DNA of 64,000 nucleotides from Lotus japonicus. Lineage: Eukaryota; Streptophyta; Magnoliopsida; Fabales; Fabaceae. Both the position numbers and the translations under genes were made by a program. The DNA is taken from positions 73,832,566 to 73,896,565 of the forward strand of contig NC_080042.1 of the NCBI RefSeq assembly GCF_012489685.1, given 5' to 3'. The notes beneath the pieces were generated by a model that was not told where the DNA came from, did not search any database, and saw nothing but the letters and a program-made list of their open reading frames with translations. Position 1 is the stretch's first letter, and each line of letters starts with the position of its first letter. Shown here one piece after another: positions 12,911-25,249 of the stretch.

Positions 12911-14926
12911 TGCAGCTATGGTGATTGATGGAGAATATAGAGAGTTTGGATTTTGAGAGGAAATAGTGATGGAATTTAAGAGGGTGAGAAATGGGGTAAC
13001 ACGTGCAGTGCCTGAGTTATCGGCACTAGTGTGGGATTTAAAGGTTGATTGATGTGTCTGAATGTTTAAGGTAACTAGTTGTATGTGACTTGTTCAAAGG
13101 TGTTGCCGTGAAATTTGGTAACTTTGTGGATGGAAGAGAGAAGAGGCAAATATATATCAGTGTAGTGCATGTACCAGGAAGTTAGCTATGAACAAAATTT
13201 ATGGAGGTTCATATTTTTTAATTGCATTTAGATGGAGTTGATGATGTGGGGTTGGGATTCATCGTACGTTGTAAGGATGCACACATGAAACATTTATGGT
13301 GAAATTGGTGAGACCAATGTATCAAATGCGACACTCATAGTAATTAATTCATGCGGCAGTGAGTATTTGTGGTAAGCTGTAAATGACTGACTACAAAATG
13401 TGTTTTATTTTTATGGATAAAGATCAAACATTAACCTCGTGATTAAGAATATGGTGAATAAGCAAATTGGTGATATAACTAAAAAATCACAATTTTTTTT
13501 TGAATCTGCTGAAAAATTGAAGCTTAAACTATTTTTTACATTCACTTGATTAATGTCTATTAAGTATTGACATATTTTTACTTTGATTTTTATGAAGAAA
13601 CTATTAAACACTTCAGGTGTGACGTGGTGATTATTTTTACATTCACTTGATTAATGTGTATTTCTTTTCTTTCTACACAATTATTTTTAAATCGGATAAA
13701 GTACTACTATTTAGTATTACTATCTATTCAATTAATATATTAAATGTATATTTATTGTGCATCTTTAATAAATTTTTATTTGTAAACTTTTTGGTTGAAA
13801 TAAGTTTTTGTCCCTTTAACGTATATCATTGGTCAAATTTAGTCATTCGTTAGAATAAGATTGCATTTAAGTCCTTAAAACTTTTGATTTTTTTTTTTAT
13901 TTTAGTTATCATTAGAATTGGAGGAGGAGCAAATTTTCAGCACTTAGTACATCCCTTCATAAATAATCAGATTCTTTAAAATAGAAACAAGTGAAAATTA
14001 ATTCTTTGTGTGACATGTGCCAACATGCCAATGGAGGAAGTACATTTTTTCGGTACTAACCAAGGTATTCTCACAGCTAATAGGTTGAGATTAATCTCTC
14101 GTCCCGCTGTCAGTATATTAAGCCGTAGGAGGTTAGCCAATAATTTTTTTTTTCATTCACAAAAATTGAGAATTAAACCTCAACCCTTCACTTAATTAAG
14201 GATGAAGTGTTAAACCACTACCCCAACTAAATTAATTAATGGAGGGAGTACATACTACAAAAGTAATGTAGATTTTTCCGATGGACGAGCCCTACACATC
14301 TGCTGAAAACATTATGTGACATGGTACACATCATTTACCCTAACCCTCTATTATGTTCATCCCACTCCTCATTCAGTCATTCTCAATTGTAAGAATAATC
14401 ACAAATTTTATAAGCCCATAATTGCAAGGGATTCAAGCTTTGAGTCTTTTCATGCGGATCAAATGGCGGAAGGTATAAGCAAAACTTTGAAGGCGTGTGG
14501 AATTAGCAAAATGACTATACAAAGTTTAAAATATCAGGGTCATTATAATGTGGTCATAAATGCTGTAACCTTCAGACTTTAACTAAATTGGAAGATACAT
14601 AAGTCAAACAAACAGAAGAAGCATTTATTTTGCTGATACATAGTCCAATCTCCAACGTGCATTCCTCCCAAATCTTCATCAAAGAGCTCCTTCCTACAAA
14701 GAGGTTGATTTTGGCACCACCAACACAACAATTGAAATCCCATTTTAAGTATTGATTTTCTAAAATGTCCGTTGTTTTATTGTTTATTGAGTTTTCGACA
14801 ACCGAATGGTGTATTGTTTTTTTGAACGTATGGTGTATTTTTAACAATTCCCACATATTTTTTCGTATATCGTAAAAATAAATTGCACTATTCAATGATT
14901 AATCATTGGATCTCCCCCCACCCAAC
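12911..14926. other. RGP upstream region and intergenic sequence
   Basis: The first few hundred bases are the minus-strand RGP promoter and 5' leader. A TATA-like TATATAT lies near 13150, about 240 bp upstream of the ATG, but I cannot say it is used. From about 14030 to 14240 there is a dispersed-repeat-looking stretch (AATCTCTCGTCC, GGTTAGCCAATA, GAAGTGTTAAACCACTA) bracketed by GGAGGAAGTA and GGAGGGAGTA. No gene was recognised. Confidence 0.4.
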
Positions 14927-15457
14927 TAGGGGCGTATCTAGGGAGGGGCAGGCAGGGGTCATCGCCCCCCCCAAAGAATTTTGAAATGGTCACTGACTAT
15001 AGGTATTTTTCCAAGCTAGAAAGAAGGAATTTGTCGTTCCAACCTAGACATTATCATTCGCATGTTTCCCGAGATCCTAATTTAGGAAAAATTTATAGTT
15101 TATCCGAGTTTTACCAGAAGTTAATTGAAACAGGAAAAGCAGCAATGTTTCCACTTATCAATAGATTGATACGTCTTGTTTTGACACTCCCTTTTTCAAC
15201 AGAATCTACAAAGCGATATTTTTTCTGTAGTGAAAGTTGTTAAGACTCGGCTTCGCAATAAAATTGAAGATGATTTTCTCAGAAATTTATTAGTTGTTTA
15301 TATCGAGATACCATAATAAATAAATTTAATCATATGAAAGAACGAAGAGTTGTATTTAAATATTTTTTTACTATTTAAAGTTTATATAACTTTCAATGAA
15401 GATTTTTTTAGTCTTATATTTCGCCCCCCCAACAAGAAAATTCTGGATACGCCCCTG
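14927..15457 (+). mobile_element. hAT deletion derivative with transposase C-terminal remnant
   Basis: The 531-bp element starts TAGGGGCGTATCTAG and ends CTGGATACGCCCCTG. It is flanked on both sides by the 8-bp duplication CACCCAAC (14919-14926 and 15458-15465), as expected for hAT transposons. Inside, a plus-strand frame from about 14986 encodes the C-terminal dimerisation region of a hAT transposase of the TTF-finger/ZMYM1-like type (FYQKLIETGKAAMFPLINRL, IRLVLTLPFSTESTKR). It then shifts frame at a run of T near 15221 and continues as VVKTRLRNKIEDDFL to about 15314. The zinc finger and catalytic core are missing, so it is non-autonomous. Confidence 0.85.
14986..15314 (+). pseudogene. hAT transposase dimerisation-domain fragment
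   Basis: About 110 codons similar to the end of hAT-family transposases, where the ST(E/T)R..F..VK..KTRLRN region forms the dimerisation interface. One frameshift near the poly-T run at about 15220 divides it. There is no start codon context or N-terminal domain; it survives only as cargo of the 14927-15457 element. Confidence 0.7.
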
Positions 15458-16643
15458 CACCCAACCCACATGTTCTTTAGTTATTACCACTTTAGTTATT
15501 ATTCGGGGACCCCCAATACATATTTTGACGTTTAATTAAGTTTTCAGGTTCGAAATGTCATATAATTATATATAATTTTTTCATAAAATCCCCTAAAAAA
15601 TAATTTAAAACCAAACATTATGTATGTAGTATGTACGCTACAAATTTATCGGCATTCTTTTCTAAAGAAAAGAAAGAAATAATGGATAAGATTTCATTTC
15701 GGTCGAAAGTTAACATGTTAAGAAAAAATTTGGTTAACAAATGATAGACTTTTTTTTGGGTCAAATGATAAGATGAATGAGCAATAATCATTCGCATATT
15801 CAAGTCCAAATTTCCAAGCCCAACCTCGAAACTGTAGTAAATGGGTCAAATCACATAGAAAATGGACCATTGACAAAAAAAAAAGCACGGACCATGGAGC
15901 ACAAGCGAAACCCAACTTGAAAAAAAACACCAGCTTTATATTCTTAATATAATACATATTCATGTAACACTTTTTTGTGTCTAGATTTTTTTTTTGAATC
16001 AGTGACATTTAAACATAGGAAGAGAAGAGAGAAATCTAGTGAATGTGATATGTGACGTGGTAGTAGGAAAGAGATAGAGAAAAAAATTGTCTATAAATAG
16101 TGTTACTGGTATGATGCGGGTTTTGACGAATCGAGACTCAATTCTTAATTTTATTAGTTTTTCATAGTTTGATTTAGTTGTAATGATATTTTTATTTTTA
16201 GACTGAAAAAACTCAAAAAATACACATTAAATAAAATAATTCATTTAACTTATTTTTAGCATTTTAAAAAACTTTAATCACTTTATGCACAAGAACTTTA
16301 AATCTTTAGTCACTTTATTTAATAGCAATGGGTCATCTGTGATACAATTGACAGGCCTAGCTAATAATTAAAGCCAGAACATTCAACTTTTCCATAATTC
16401 AATGTGCTTCTCCCTTATGACCCCAAAAAAAGTGATTCTCCCTCACATTGAACTGACAAATAGGTCAATTGTTGTTGATAAAGATACATAGAGCTCAATT
16501 GAGTGGAAAAAAAAAGCAAAACAAATAAAGAGGAAGAAGAAAATCTAATTTCATTGATTTCCTAATATCTGTTAGAACAATATCATACACAAACCCCCTA
16601 CCCTCTTCCAAATCTCATTTCTGTACACATAGGCATAGCCTAG
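15458..16643. other. Intergenic downstream of CYP85A
   Basis: AT-rich. A purine-rich stretch at about 16010-16115 (GGAAGAGAAGAGAG... GAAAGAGATAGAGAAA) resembles the low-complexity body of the MITE type seen at 33927-34113, but without defined ends. The last few hundred bases probably include the CYP85A 3' UTR. Confidence 0.35.
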
Positions 16644-19600
16644 TTAGTAAGATGTCACTCTTATGTGCAATCCATTTGGTGCCTGAACTCTAGGAAACTT
16701 CATTAGTTTATCTCCTCCAACTTCTTCCCACCTGCAATTTACATTAAATATAATAATAAGATGTCAGAAACAGCAGAGTTCATATAAAATTTCAAAACAG
16801 ACAAATTAGTGTTCATTGATGGATAATAATTTATTTATTTTAATTCTTAAATTATTTTTCTTCCAACCAAACATGCAATTTTGAAGTCTGAAAGTTGAGT
16901 AGGTAAATTAGTCACCTGTATCTAGTTACAAAGTAGTGTAAAAAAGTTGAGATTTCTGTTATTCCCAACTCTTTTCCAGGACACTGTCTTGTCCCTCCTC
17001 CAAATATCAAGAAGTAGTTCTGTGACTCTAGGCTCTTATCCTGCATTTTGCAATTGAAGGATATCAATATGCTGATATAATTATATAGAAAATTTTAAGC
17101 ACAGTAAAAAAAATATAAAAAATGAAGAGGTTGCTGGACTCACCATCCATCTCCATGGGTTGAATGCCATTGGATCTGGATAGAGAAATGGGTCATAATT
17201 TATCTCTCTTGTGTAAACATATATTCTCCACCCTTTAGGAATCAAATAGCCTGAAAATAACAATAAAGATTTTAGTGACACTGTTAATTGCAACAGGAAA
17301 ATGCTGACATTTATTGGAAATAGTGAAACATTTAAGGTTTTTGTGCAAAGCCTGTTAAGGTCCCCTCATTCATTCATTCATCCATTATCTTTTCTTTTTA
17401 ATTTTTTTTCATCCTTTCTTTTTTGCCAACTACAGCACAGTATTTGAATTATTGCTAAAAGGCAGAAGGAAGATTAGGGAAAAGGCACCTTTTTATCTGG
17501 AAAACTTGTTTTATAGTGGAATGATCATTGTTGGTTTGTTGAAACTGATGGGCAAATGCCAGGTGTATTATCACTATTCTATGCATAATGCTTTTTTTTA
17601 ATAAAAAGTTTGGATGAGTTCGGCTCCTGTCACTACCATGAAAACATGCCACATGCGACCATAAGTCGTTTATAGATGTATTTATAAATTATCCACCGAC
17701 ACAACACTCATATTGGTAGGGAAAATTAAACACAACTTTCTGAGAAGAAGTGAATTATCCTTATCAATAGAGCAAATGTGCATAAATTTCTTTTTGAAGT
17801 TGCACTTTTACATGTTTTATGTTTTTTTTGTCAATTACATGTTTTATGTTGATGTCATAGAAGTGGCTTAAAAAAGAAGCCCCAATAGTAAAAGAAACAG
17901 TTTCTTGAGCCCATAAATACAACATAAGCTAGAAGGACCTAATAAAACTCACCATTTAGTTCCATGTCTTGAGTGGTTTTTCTTAGAACCCCATTAACTA
18001 TTGTTGCCAATCTAGATGTCTCAAAAATGACCTGAAAAATGTAAGAAAACAAATTAATCAAATCTGATAAAAAATCATAAGAAAAATGAAACTGAATTAT
18101 GTAACTGAAAATGCATATAATGATTCTTACCGCACGAGTAAACCTCATTGACTTGATATCATTGTAGTCAAGTGCATCACCTGGCTTTTTCCTATCTCTT
18201 ATGGCCAAGTGCTCTTTCTGCAACCATATTCAATCGCATAGTCAGTAAACAGAGCATAAAAATCAGCATTTTAATTGTAAATGGTAGTTAAGAAAGCATA
18301 TGAGTCTTGCACTCACTCTGAGTTCTTCAAGAACTTTGGGATGGTCATGGAGGTACTTCACTGCCATCATTGATGTAGTTGAAACAGTTTCATAACCAGA
18401 ATACATGATTGTGATGACTAAATCAATGATTTCTTCATCACTTAGTTTGTGTTTACTTTCATCTCTTCCCATCAAGCAACTAAGCATGTCTTGGTGGCTT
18501 TCATTGGATGCTCTCCTTTCCTCTAATAGCTGACTCAGAATGCTGATTATGCTCTTTCTAGCCTGCAACACAAGGAAAAAATTAGCGAACATTGATAGAC
18601 ATGGAGAGGAATAAAATCATGCATTAACATGTTTGGATGAACATCTCTTTCTTTAGAATCAATTCTGAAATACAGAAGCTATTCGCAGAAGCTTCTCCTC
18701 AGAATTGATTATGGCTTCACAGTCAATTTTACAAGAATTTCTAAACATGCATGAAGTGGAAAAAGATCAAAGACCACACCTGTAATCCATGGCGGTAATT
18801 TGTCCCAGGAAGGTCAATAGGAAGAGAAAGGGTTCCTAAAACTAGCTTAAAGAATTCTGGCATGAATGAGTCAGATATTGAGCTGGATTCCAGACCAGCA
18901 ATCTGCTTCAGAGATGAGAGGAAGGCCATCTGTTCAATGTTTAAGAATTTAGAAAGTTAAATTAGGAAGTTGAGTTCTGATAAACTTTCCATTTAGTTAA
19001 CTTCAGGAATTTCTCTAATTCTGATTGACAATTGATAAAATAGGAAAATCTGGGTACAAGACAAACTACATCTCTAGTTTCACAGTACAGATATAGTTTC
19101 TCTTATACTCAGATTCTTGTACATGATAATAAAACCAACCTCTTTAGTTTTCTCTTGAATGTTGATGACTTTGTTATCCCAATCACTCAGGTGGGCACTC
19201 ATGAACTCATCAATTTTTGGTAAAAGCTGATCTCTGATCAAGGTGGGGCTAATGATGGAAAGAAGTGCTCCTCTCATGTACTTGTGAGTGGAGCCATGAA
19301 CAGCTGCAATGTTACACTTGCCTAAGATATCTAGCATGGATTGTGGGTACCCTGGAACAAGGCCCTTTGCTTCATTCATTAGAATGTATCTATTAAGCTC
19401 TGGATCCATGGATACAATGGTAGGACAACCCAGTATGTGGGATTTGAAAAAACTGCCATACCTGCAGCCATTTGACCAAAAGGTAAAATAAAAGTAACAA
19501 TCATTACTCATGGGGTAATATAAAAGTACAACCATCAACAGTGCTTACCAATACCCAGTTTGACTAATTTAAGAAACATCATTAAATAAGAAAAAGATTT

Positions 19601-20059
19601 CTATACAGCCATGATGTGCTTGTCAAAGTACATGTTGGAAAATCCTTGTAAAATTGATTATATAGCCAAAATTAATTTTGGAAAGAAAGTTTTGAATTAG
19701 TTTTTTGGTGCTAGAATTGATTTTAAGTAAATGAGACTGATCCAAACATACTAATAATCCTTCTCTAATTTCCTTCTTTTCTCTTGTGAAAGTGAACAGT
19801 GGAGGAACAGAGGAAGACTCTTTGGACACACAGAACTAAACATGAGGGAACCCATGTGAAGAAGTTACCTTGCTCTTTGGTTTTTCATGAAGTTTGGACC
19901 TAGTTTAAGAAACTCAGTTGTTTCTCCAAAAACTGGCCACCCCATTGTGCCAGGAGGTAAACCTTTCTTCCTGTATCTCACTTCATTCCACCTCAAGAGG
20001 GCAGAGCAAAAACAGAGCACTAAGACAACAACACCAAGAATTGCCATGAAGACAGCCAT
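16644..20059 (-). CDS. CYP85A: Cytochrome P450 CYP85A, brassinosteroid-6-oxidase type
   Basis: Nine exons in transcript order, 20059-19869, 19461-19140, 18929-18780, 18562-18317, 18217-18131, 18031-17953, 17250-17144, 17040-16916 and 16731-16644, join in frame to 464 residues plus TAA, the normal CYP85A length. Family members oxidise C-6 of 6-deoxo-brassinosteroids (6-deoxocastasterone to castasterone) on the ER membrane. Visible features are an N-terminal anchor (about residues 3-22), the Pro-rich hinge LPPGTMGWPVFGE, the I-helix SGYETVSTT (276-284), ExxR as E336-T-S-R339, the FNPWRW region, and the haem loop FGGGTRQCPG with ligand Cys414. The whole sequence, including the RYGSFFKSH and GLVPGYPQSMLDILG blocks, matches CYP85A rather than CYP90 or CYP720. 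The ATG at 20059 is chosen because the upstream in-frame codons lack an ATG. CYP85A1-like versus A2-like activity (further conversion to brassinolide) cannot be told from sequence. Confidence 0.95.
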
Positions 20060-20160
20060 TGGTGCTCCCAATACTCCAAACCCAACCCACAGAGACTTAA
20101 AAGGGGAGGTAAAGTTAGCCTGCTTTAGTTGCAGTCACCAAAAGAGTGCACATGAACACA

Positions 20161-20168
20161 TATATATA
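20161..20168 (-). promoter_or_regulatory. Probable TATA box of CYP85A
   Basis: TATATATA, preceded on the minus strand by GGCC, lies about 100 bp upstream of the CYP85A ATG, a normal distance for a plant TATA box with a short leader. An E-box-like CACATG is at 20149-20154. CYP85A genes are known to be brassinosteroid feedback-regulated, but whether this E-box takes part is speculation. Confidence 0.5.
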
Positions 20169-22760
20169 GGCCCTTGAGCTATCATATGAACATAAGAATA
20201 GCTAAAGAGACAAAAAGGTTAAAAACTCTCTCTCTACAAGGTAGCATCCCCTATAATAAACCTTGGTGATTAAAAAATGACAATGACATGTAAATTTGAA
20301 TCAAGGGATTTAAAAAAGAGAAAATAAAAGGGTGGTTTGCTTTTTATGAAGGATTGCAGGGAAGTGAACAAAACAACTTAACAGTAACACAACAGACATG
20401 TGTAGGTTCCCATGATTTCTACATAAAAAAATTGAGACCCAAAGTTTGCCTTTTGAGATCTTAAGCAATGTTTGTTGCTTTTATAGAGGAAGTAAAAAAT
20501 GTTGTTACTTGTGAGTTGTGAGGGGTTGGTTTGATTGATGACAGTGAAATGAGTAGATAGTGTAAACTATTTACTGCTTTTGTTCCTTTTTTTGTATTAA
20601 GTGAAGTGAATTATTAAGGAAACACTTGGGAAATTTCAAGGGAACGTTAAGTCACTTAAGAAGATAAAATAAGCAATCACAACTATTGACGAAAAAATCA
20701 ATAATTAAAATTTTAATAATATAATAATTTATTATACATGTACAAATTTATGACCACACATTTCATCACTGATTTCTTAATCAATGACTTTGATTACTTA
20801 CTTTACTTTAAACCTACTTCCAAAATCCTAAAAAAACATGTCAGCTCATATAAACTAAGCTCTTATATATATGACATAGATGTCAGTTATAAAAACTTGA
20901 ATCAAGTGAAATTCTTAATTTTTGATATTGTTATATCAAATATCAAATGGAATAAAAAAAGTTGTATAATCTATCCTGATTGTAGAAGGGGAAAAAAGTG
21001 GAAATAATTTAAAGAAAAGGCACATGCATAGCACCCCATTGGACCTAAAAGAAAAGGGGGGTCATAGCCAGCCCCAGACCTTCACATGTCTGTCAATAAG
21101 ATCTGGTCATAGAATTACATAATCTCACTACAAGACAGTTTACTTAGGTTACCATGTGAATATGTGTGGAGAGAGAGGGGGAAAGGGGATTCTGTTCCCT
21201 TCTAAATACTAACTGCAAGTATCAAACTTTAAACTGACCCTTGTTGCAGTTTCAACCTGTGGAAATTCTATTTCCTAGAAAACCATTCAAACTCTTGACT
21301 TTTTCCACTATTCACTGTTGCAGTCTTCATTCCAGCATGGGTGAATTGTTAAACAATATAGATAATAAAACTCAATCATGTCCATGCAACCATTGTATTT
21401 CGTTTCTTACATGATGCATTAGTATGAATAACATAATAAATATTAGATAATTGTACAAAAGATAAAGCTCAACTCTCATTATAACTTTTTAGTTCTCTGA
21501 AATTAACATTACTGGTCAAGTTCAAAACATCACCTGACTCATAATCGTTTTGATCGGTTCAAAAAGTTCACGAATAAGTGAATATTAAAGATAACTTAGC
21601 AAAGGTTGATTACTCCTATTACTACACAATTCGACCACTATAACTACATGTTTAATCATTTATTTACTAAATCATTACTCCTTTTGCTCATTTGTTGTTC
21701 TTTTAGACTTTAAACATCTTCCTTTACTGACTTGAGCACCAAAATATCTTATTCAGGTACCTTCCCTACCATCCTCTCATACACATTTATTGCACCCCTT
21801 TGCTCTCTCTCTCTCTCTCTCTGTTTAGCTCTACACTTTGATTAGGAGGTATTCTCTACTCATTTTCTTAGAGATTGGCTACAAGAGGAAATTAACAAAA
21901 AAAAAAACTTGTGAGCTTGCAAATATTTTGAGATAATAAGATAATGGAAAGGATTTCTCTTGACAATTATAGAACATTGTGTCCAATTAACATCAGCAGA
22001 TAGTTTAGCTTCTAGTAGAAAAAGATAAGTGCGTATTTTGTCACATTAGTGGAATTAATAGAAGGAAGTTTGAAATTTTGCCATGGAGAGAAACCTTTCA
22101 GCAACCAACCAAAAAAGATGATTTTCTTAAATTTTTTTCTCTTTTGGGATTGATCTTCATTATTATTAATTAACAACCTGTAAATGTGAAGCATTACAGA
22201 AGATATTTGCAGCTAATTAAGGTTAGATTTCTGCATTTCACAATGAAGGTACAATTGGGCATTAACCATACAAGGGAAGGTGGTCAATCATAGTCACCCG
22301 ATCAAGATCAAATGAATGCCCTGCCATACTGTTATAAAAACTGTCATTTTCATCTTACCATTTTTTTTTTTCACCTTTGAAAAATATATTGAAGCAATCT
22401 TCACTATTCAGCACAGATCACTCCAATCAAATAAGCATTATTTGTTTAGAAAACACTGTAGTGCTGATGCTAGTGCCACTGATACTGAAGAGTGTTAGAA
22501 GTTCAATGTTGGCCAGAATATGCTCGATTAAGTATTTATAAAGGGTATAACAACCTTCAACACTATAATTAGTTTTTTGATTGAATTAGATCTCCTTAAT
22601 TTTAATAAAGAGAAAAACATGCAACACAACATTATGCGGCCGTGACCGCAAGGGTAATTTAAAATCTTGCATTTTCCCTTGTGTACTAGTGGTTGTTATT
22701 CTCTCTCAAGGTTTCCAAACATGTTTAAAAAAGTTTTTACAATTGACAATTTAAGCTTCT
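20169..22760. other. CYP85A promoter and intergenic region
   Basis: No coding region recognised. It contains a (CT)n microsatellite at 21803-21822 and AT-rich sequence. It runs up to the 5' LTR of the copia element, where CTTCT at 22756-22760 is the target-site duplication. Confidence 0.45.
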
Positions 22761-22959
22761 TGCTATGAATATTTGGATGCCCATCAGAGTTAGGAGTCCA
22801 TGGGCCAGGCCCACATGTATACTTGTTCAACACTCTAAACCTAATAGTATAAATACAAGGAAGTCTGCACCTAGCAGAGCATCCCCATCACACTATTTCT
22901 CTATCTCTTGTTCCTCTATTCTCCTCTCTTATTTACTTGCTTACTCTTTATTCATAACA
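22761..22959 (+). repeat. 5' LTR of copia element
   Basis: 199 bp, TG...CA, with a TATA box TATAAATA at 22848-22855. It differs from the 3' LTR by G/A in GGGCCAGRCCCAC and A/G in TACAAGGRAGTCTG only. Confidence 0.93.
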
Positions 22960-22975
22960 CGTTATCAGCACGATA
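22960..22975 (+). promoter_or_regulatory. Probable primer binding site region
   Basis: CGTTATCAGCACGATA directly follows the 5' LTR. It lacks the TGG start of a PBS matching a tRNA 3' CCA end. TTATCAGCACG is a string I associate with this position in copia elements, but the priming tRNA, or an internal tRNA site, is not identified here. Confidence 0.35.
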
Positions 22976-23098
22976 GTCTCTCCATAAAATTCTCAATTCC
23001 TAAGTGAAAGATTCTCAATTCCTAAGTGAAAGAGTAAGTATCACTTCAAGAGTAAGTACCACATCCATGTGGAAGATTATAATTTTATAATTTTTTTT

Positions 23099-23130
23099 CT
23101 TCTTCTTTCTTCTTCTTCTTCTTCTTCTTC
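23099..23130 (+). repeat. (TTC)n microsatellite in copia leader
   Basis: Pyrimidine-rich TTC run just upstream of the hairpin array. Confidence 0.8.
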
Positions 23131-23142
23131 GAATCATTTATC

Positions 23143-23880
23143 TATGAGTCAAAAGTACTATAGTAATAAGCATGAATCCTGAAGATTCATAGCCTTACAG
23201 TCCAGAAGTACTGTAATTGAATTATTTTGCATGAATCAGGAAGATTTATAGCCTTACAGTCCAGAAGCACTGTAATTGAATTATTTTGCATGAATCAGGA
23301 AGATTCATAGCCTTACAGTCCAGAAGCACTGTAATAATAAAGAATCATGAAGATTCATAGCCTACAATCCAGAAGCATTGTAGTTGAAATATTTTGAATG
23401 AATCTTCACTACGTGTCTAGAAGTACCGTAGTAATAAATATGAATCCTGAATATTCATAGTCTTACAGTCCAGAAGCACTGTAATTAAATTATTTTGAAA
23501 GAATCATGAAGATTCATAGCATTACAGTCCAGAAGCACTGTAATCAAGAATCATGAAGATTCATGGCCTACGTGTCTAGAAGCACATAGTGCAATTTTCA
23601 AAATATGAATCCTGAAGATTCATAACCTACGAGCCCGGAAGTACCGTAGTTGATTTTTAAAATATGAATCCGGAAGATTCATAGACTATGAGTACAAAAG
23701 TACCATTATAATTTTTTTTTATGAATCATGAAGATTCATAACCTACGAGTCGAGAAGTACCGTAGTGCAATTTTTTTTAAAAAAATTTGAATCCTGAAGA
23801 TTCATATCCTACGAGTCCATAAGAGTTGTATTGAGATATATTCTATTTGAGCTATGAGTTCAGGAGTACCATAGCATGAA
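23143..23880 (+). repeat. Tandem array of paired hairpins in copia leader
   Basis: About a dozen units of roughly 50-65 bp. Each combines hairpin A (ATGAATC, loop NNGAA, GATTCAT) with hairpin B (for example TTACAGT, loop CCAGAAGC, ACTGTAA). The arms of hairpin B change together between units: TTACAGT/ACTGTAA, CTACAAT/ATTGTAG, CTACG/CGTAG and GCTATG/CATAGC. No open frame runs through the array. Confidence 0.85.
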
Positions 23881-24173
23881 TACACAAAAAAAAGAAAAAC
23901 TTCATGAAGAACTAGAAACTAATATGGATACTTGAATGTAAGAGAAAAATTGCTCTGCATCTCTTTATATATCATCTTCATTCCTTCCTTGATGTGTATG
24001 GAGTATTATTGAATCTTGCCACTAAAGTGGAAGAGATAAAGAAAGGTCATGAGATACATCAAGAAGAGATCAAGAAAAGAATCATAAAATATACTATATT
24101 TAAATATTTTAAATTGAATTGATCTCTTTAATTTTGTTACTTTTAAAACAGTTCTATGATGAAAAGATTTTAA

Positions 24174-24177
<4 letters not shown>

Positions 24178-24209
<32 letters not shown>
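24178..24209. repeat. (TA)n microsatellite
   Basis: Uninterrupted TA dinucleotide run inside the copia element. Confidence 0.9.
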
Positions 24210-24212
<3 letters not shown>

Positions 24213-25249
24213 GCTATCAATTTTGTCACATTTTTTTTCTTCTTCTTCTCAAAACTATCAATTATTAAAGTCGTTTCTTTTCCAGATTTTTTTTTAATAT
24301 GTGGATATCTTTTTATCATACTCATTGATTCATAAAGGAATATATTCTCAATTTACGTTTATAATGAGTGCTTGATTTTAAAACTAGATACTACAGAAAT
24401 TTTTTATATGATATCAATTGATTTTGAAGCTCTTAATAAAACTAGAATCGAAGGGTAACTGTAGAAACATTTGTATGTGGATGTACTATTTTATTTAGTA
24501 CATAAATCTTTATTAAATCTTAAAGGATTTTTTTGAATGTGTAAATATTTATGAGATCATGAAGAGAGTATATTTAGGAATAATTCTATGAGTTTGTTAT
24601 AAAATTATTTTCGTTATTTATGACAAACAAATTTATTTACATGTATTTGAACTTCCTTTTTGTATGATAAAAGAATATTTAAACAAACTTAGTTGTTTGA
24701 AATAAACAAAAGAAGACCTTATAGTCTTTTGTCAATACATTATAGTTCCTGAAGAACTATATCGTTATCATTGATCAAGTTGATTGAAAGATATGTATCT
24801 ATAATGTAAGCTACAGAAGTAGCTATATTAAGGAAGGATTGAGATATTCCCTGAAGTGAATATCTCAACAAACATGACAAAAGTTGTGATCATTTATATC
24901 AACGCATGGTTAAATGTCCCTGAAGGACATCCAATGACATATATGGTATTGTTTCATGAAATGAAACTTTTGTGGTGGCTCTCTAGAAGAAGCCTATGAA
25001 ATTTCAAAGCAATATTTTAAAATGGATCATTGACACTCTTGAATAGATCCATAGATCAATAATATTATATTTTTGCAAGAAACAACCCAAATGCGGTTGT
25101 AATCATAGAAGTGATATTTGAATCAATGGTTGATGTGACCATGATAATGACTCCTTATATCGGAAGTCTTCCTGACACAATGTGGTGGTCAGTCGACGTG
25201 TCCTATTGGCACGGTGATGAAGCAAATTACAGTGCAATTGCTAATAGCT

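Noticed and set aside
20060..20071. Four extra N-terminal codons for CYP85A
   Set aside because: They would start at TTG rather than ATG. The anchor helix is complete from the ATG at 20059.
22634..22652. GC-rich dyad GCGGCCGTGACCGC as a possible Helitron end
   Set aside because: There is no CTRR-T at the right distance and no AT-insertion context.
22765..23007. Small proteins encoded in the copia LTRs (matching frames at 22765 and 28489)
   Set aside because: The shared frame is explained by LTR identity. It overlaps the LTR TATA box and runs on past the LTR differently in each copy.
23143..23880. CRISPR-like array interpretation of the hairpin repeats
   Set aside because: This is plant nuclear DNA inside an LTR retrotransposon leader; units are contiguous variants, not constant repeats with unique spacers.
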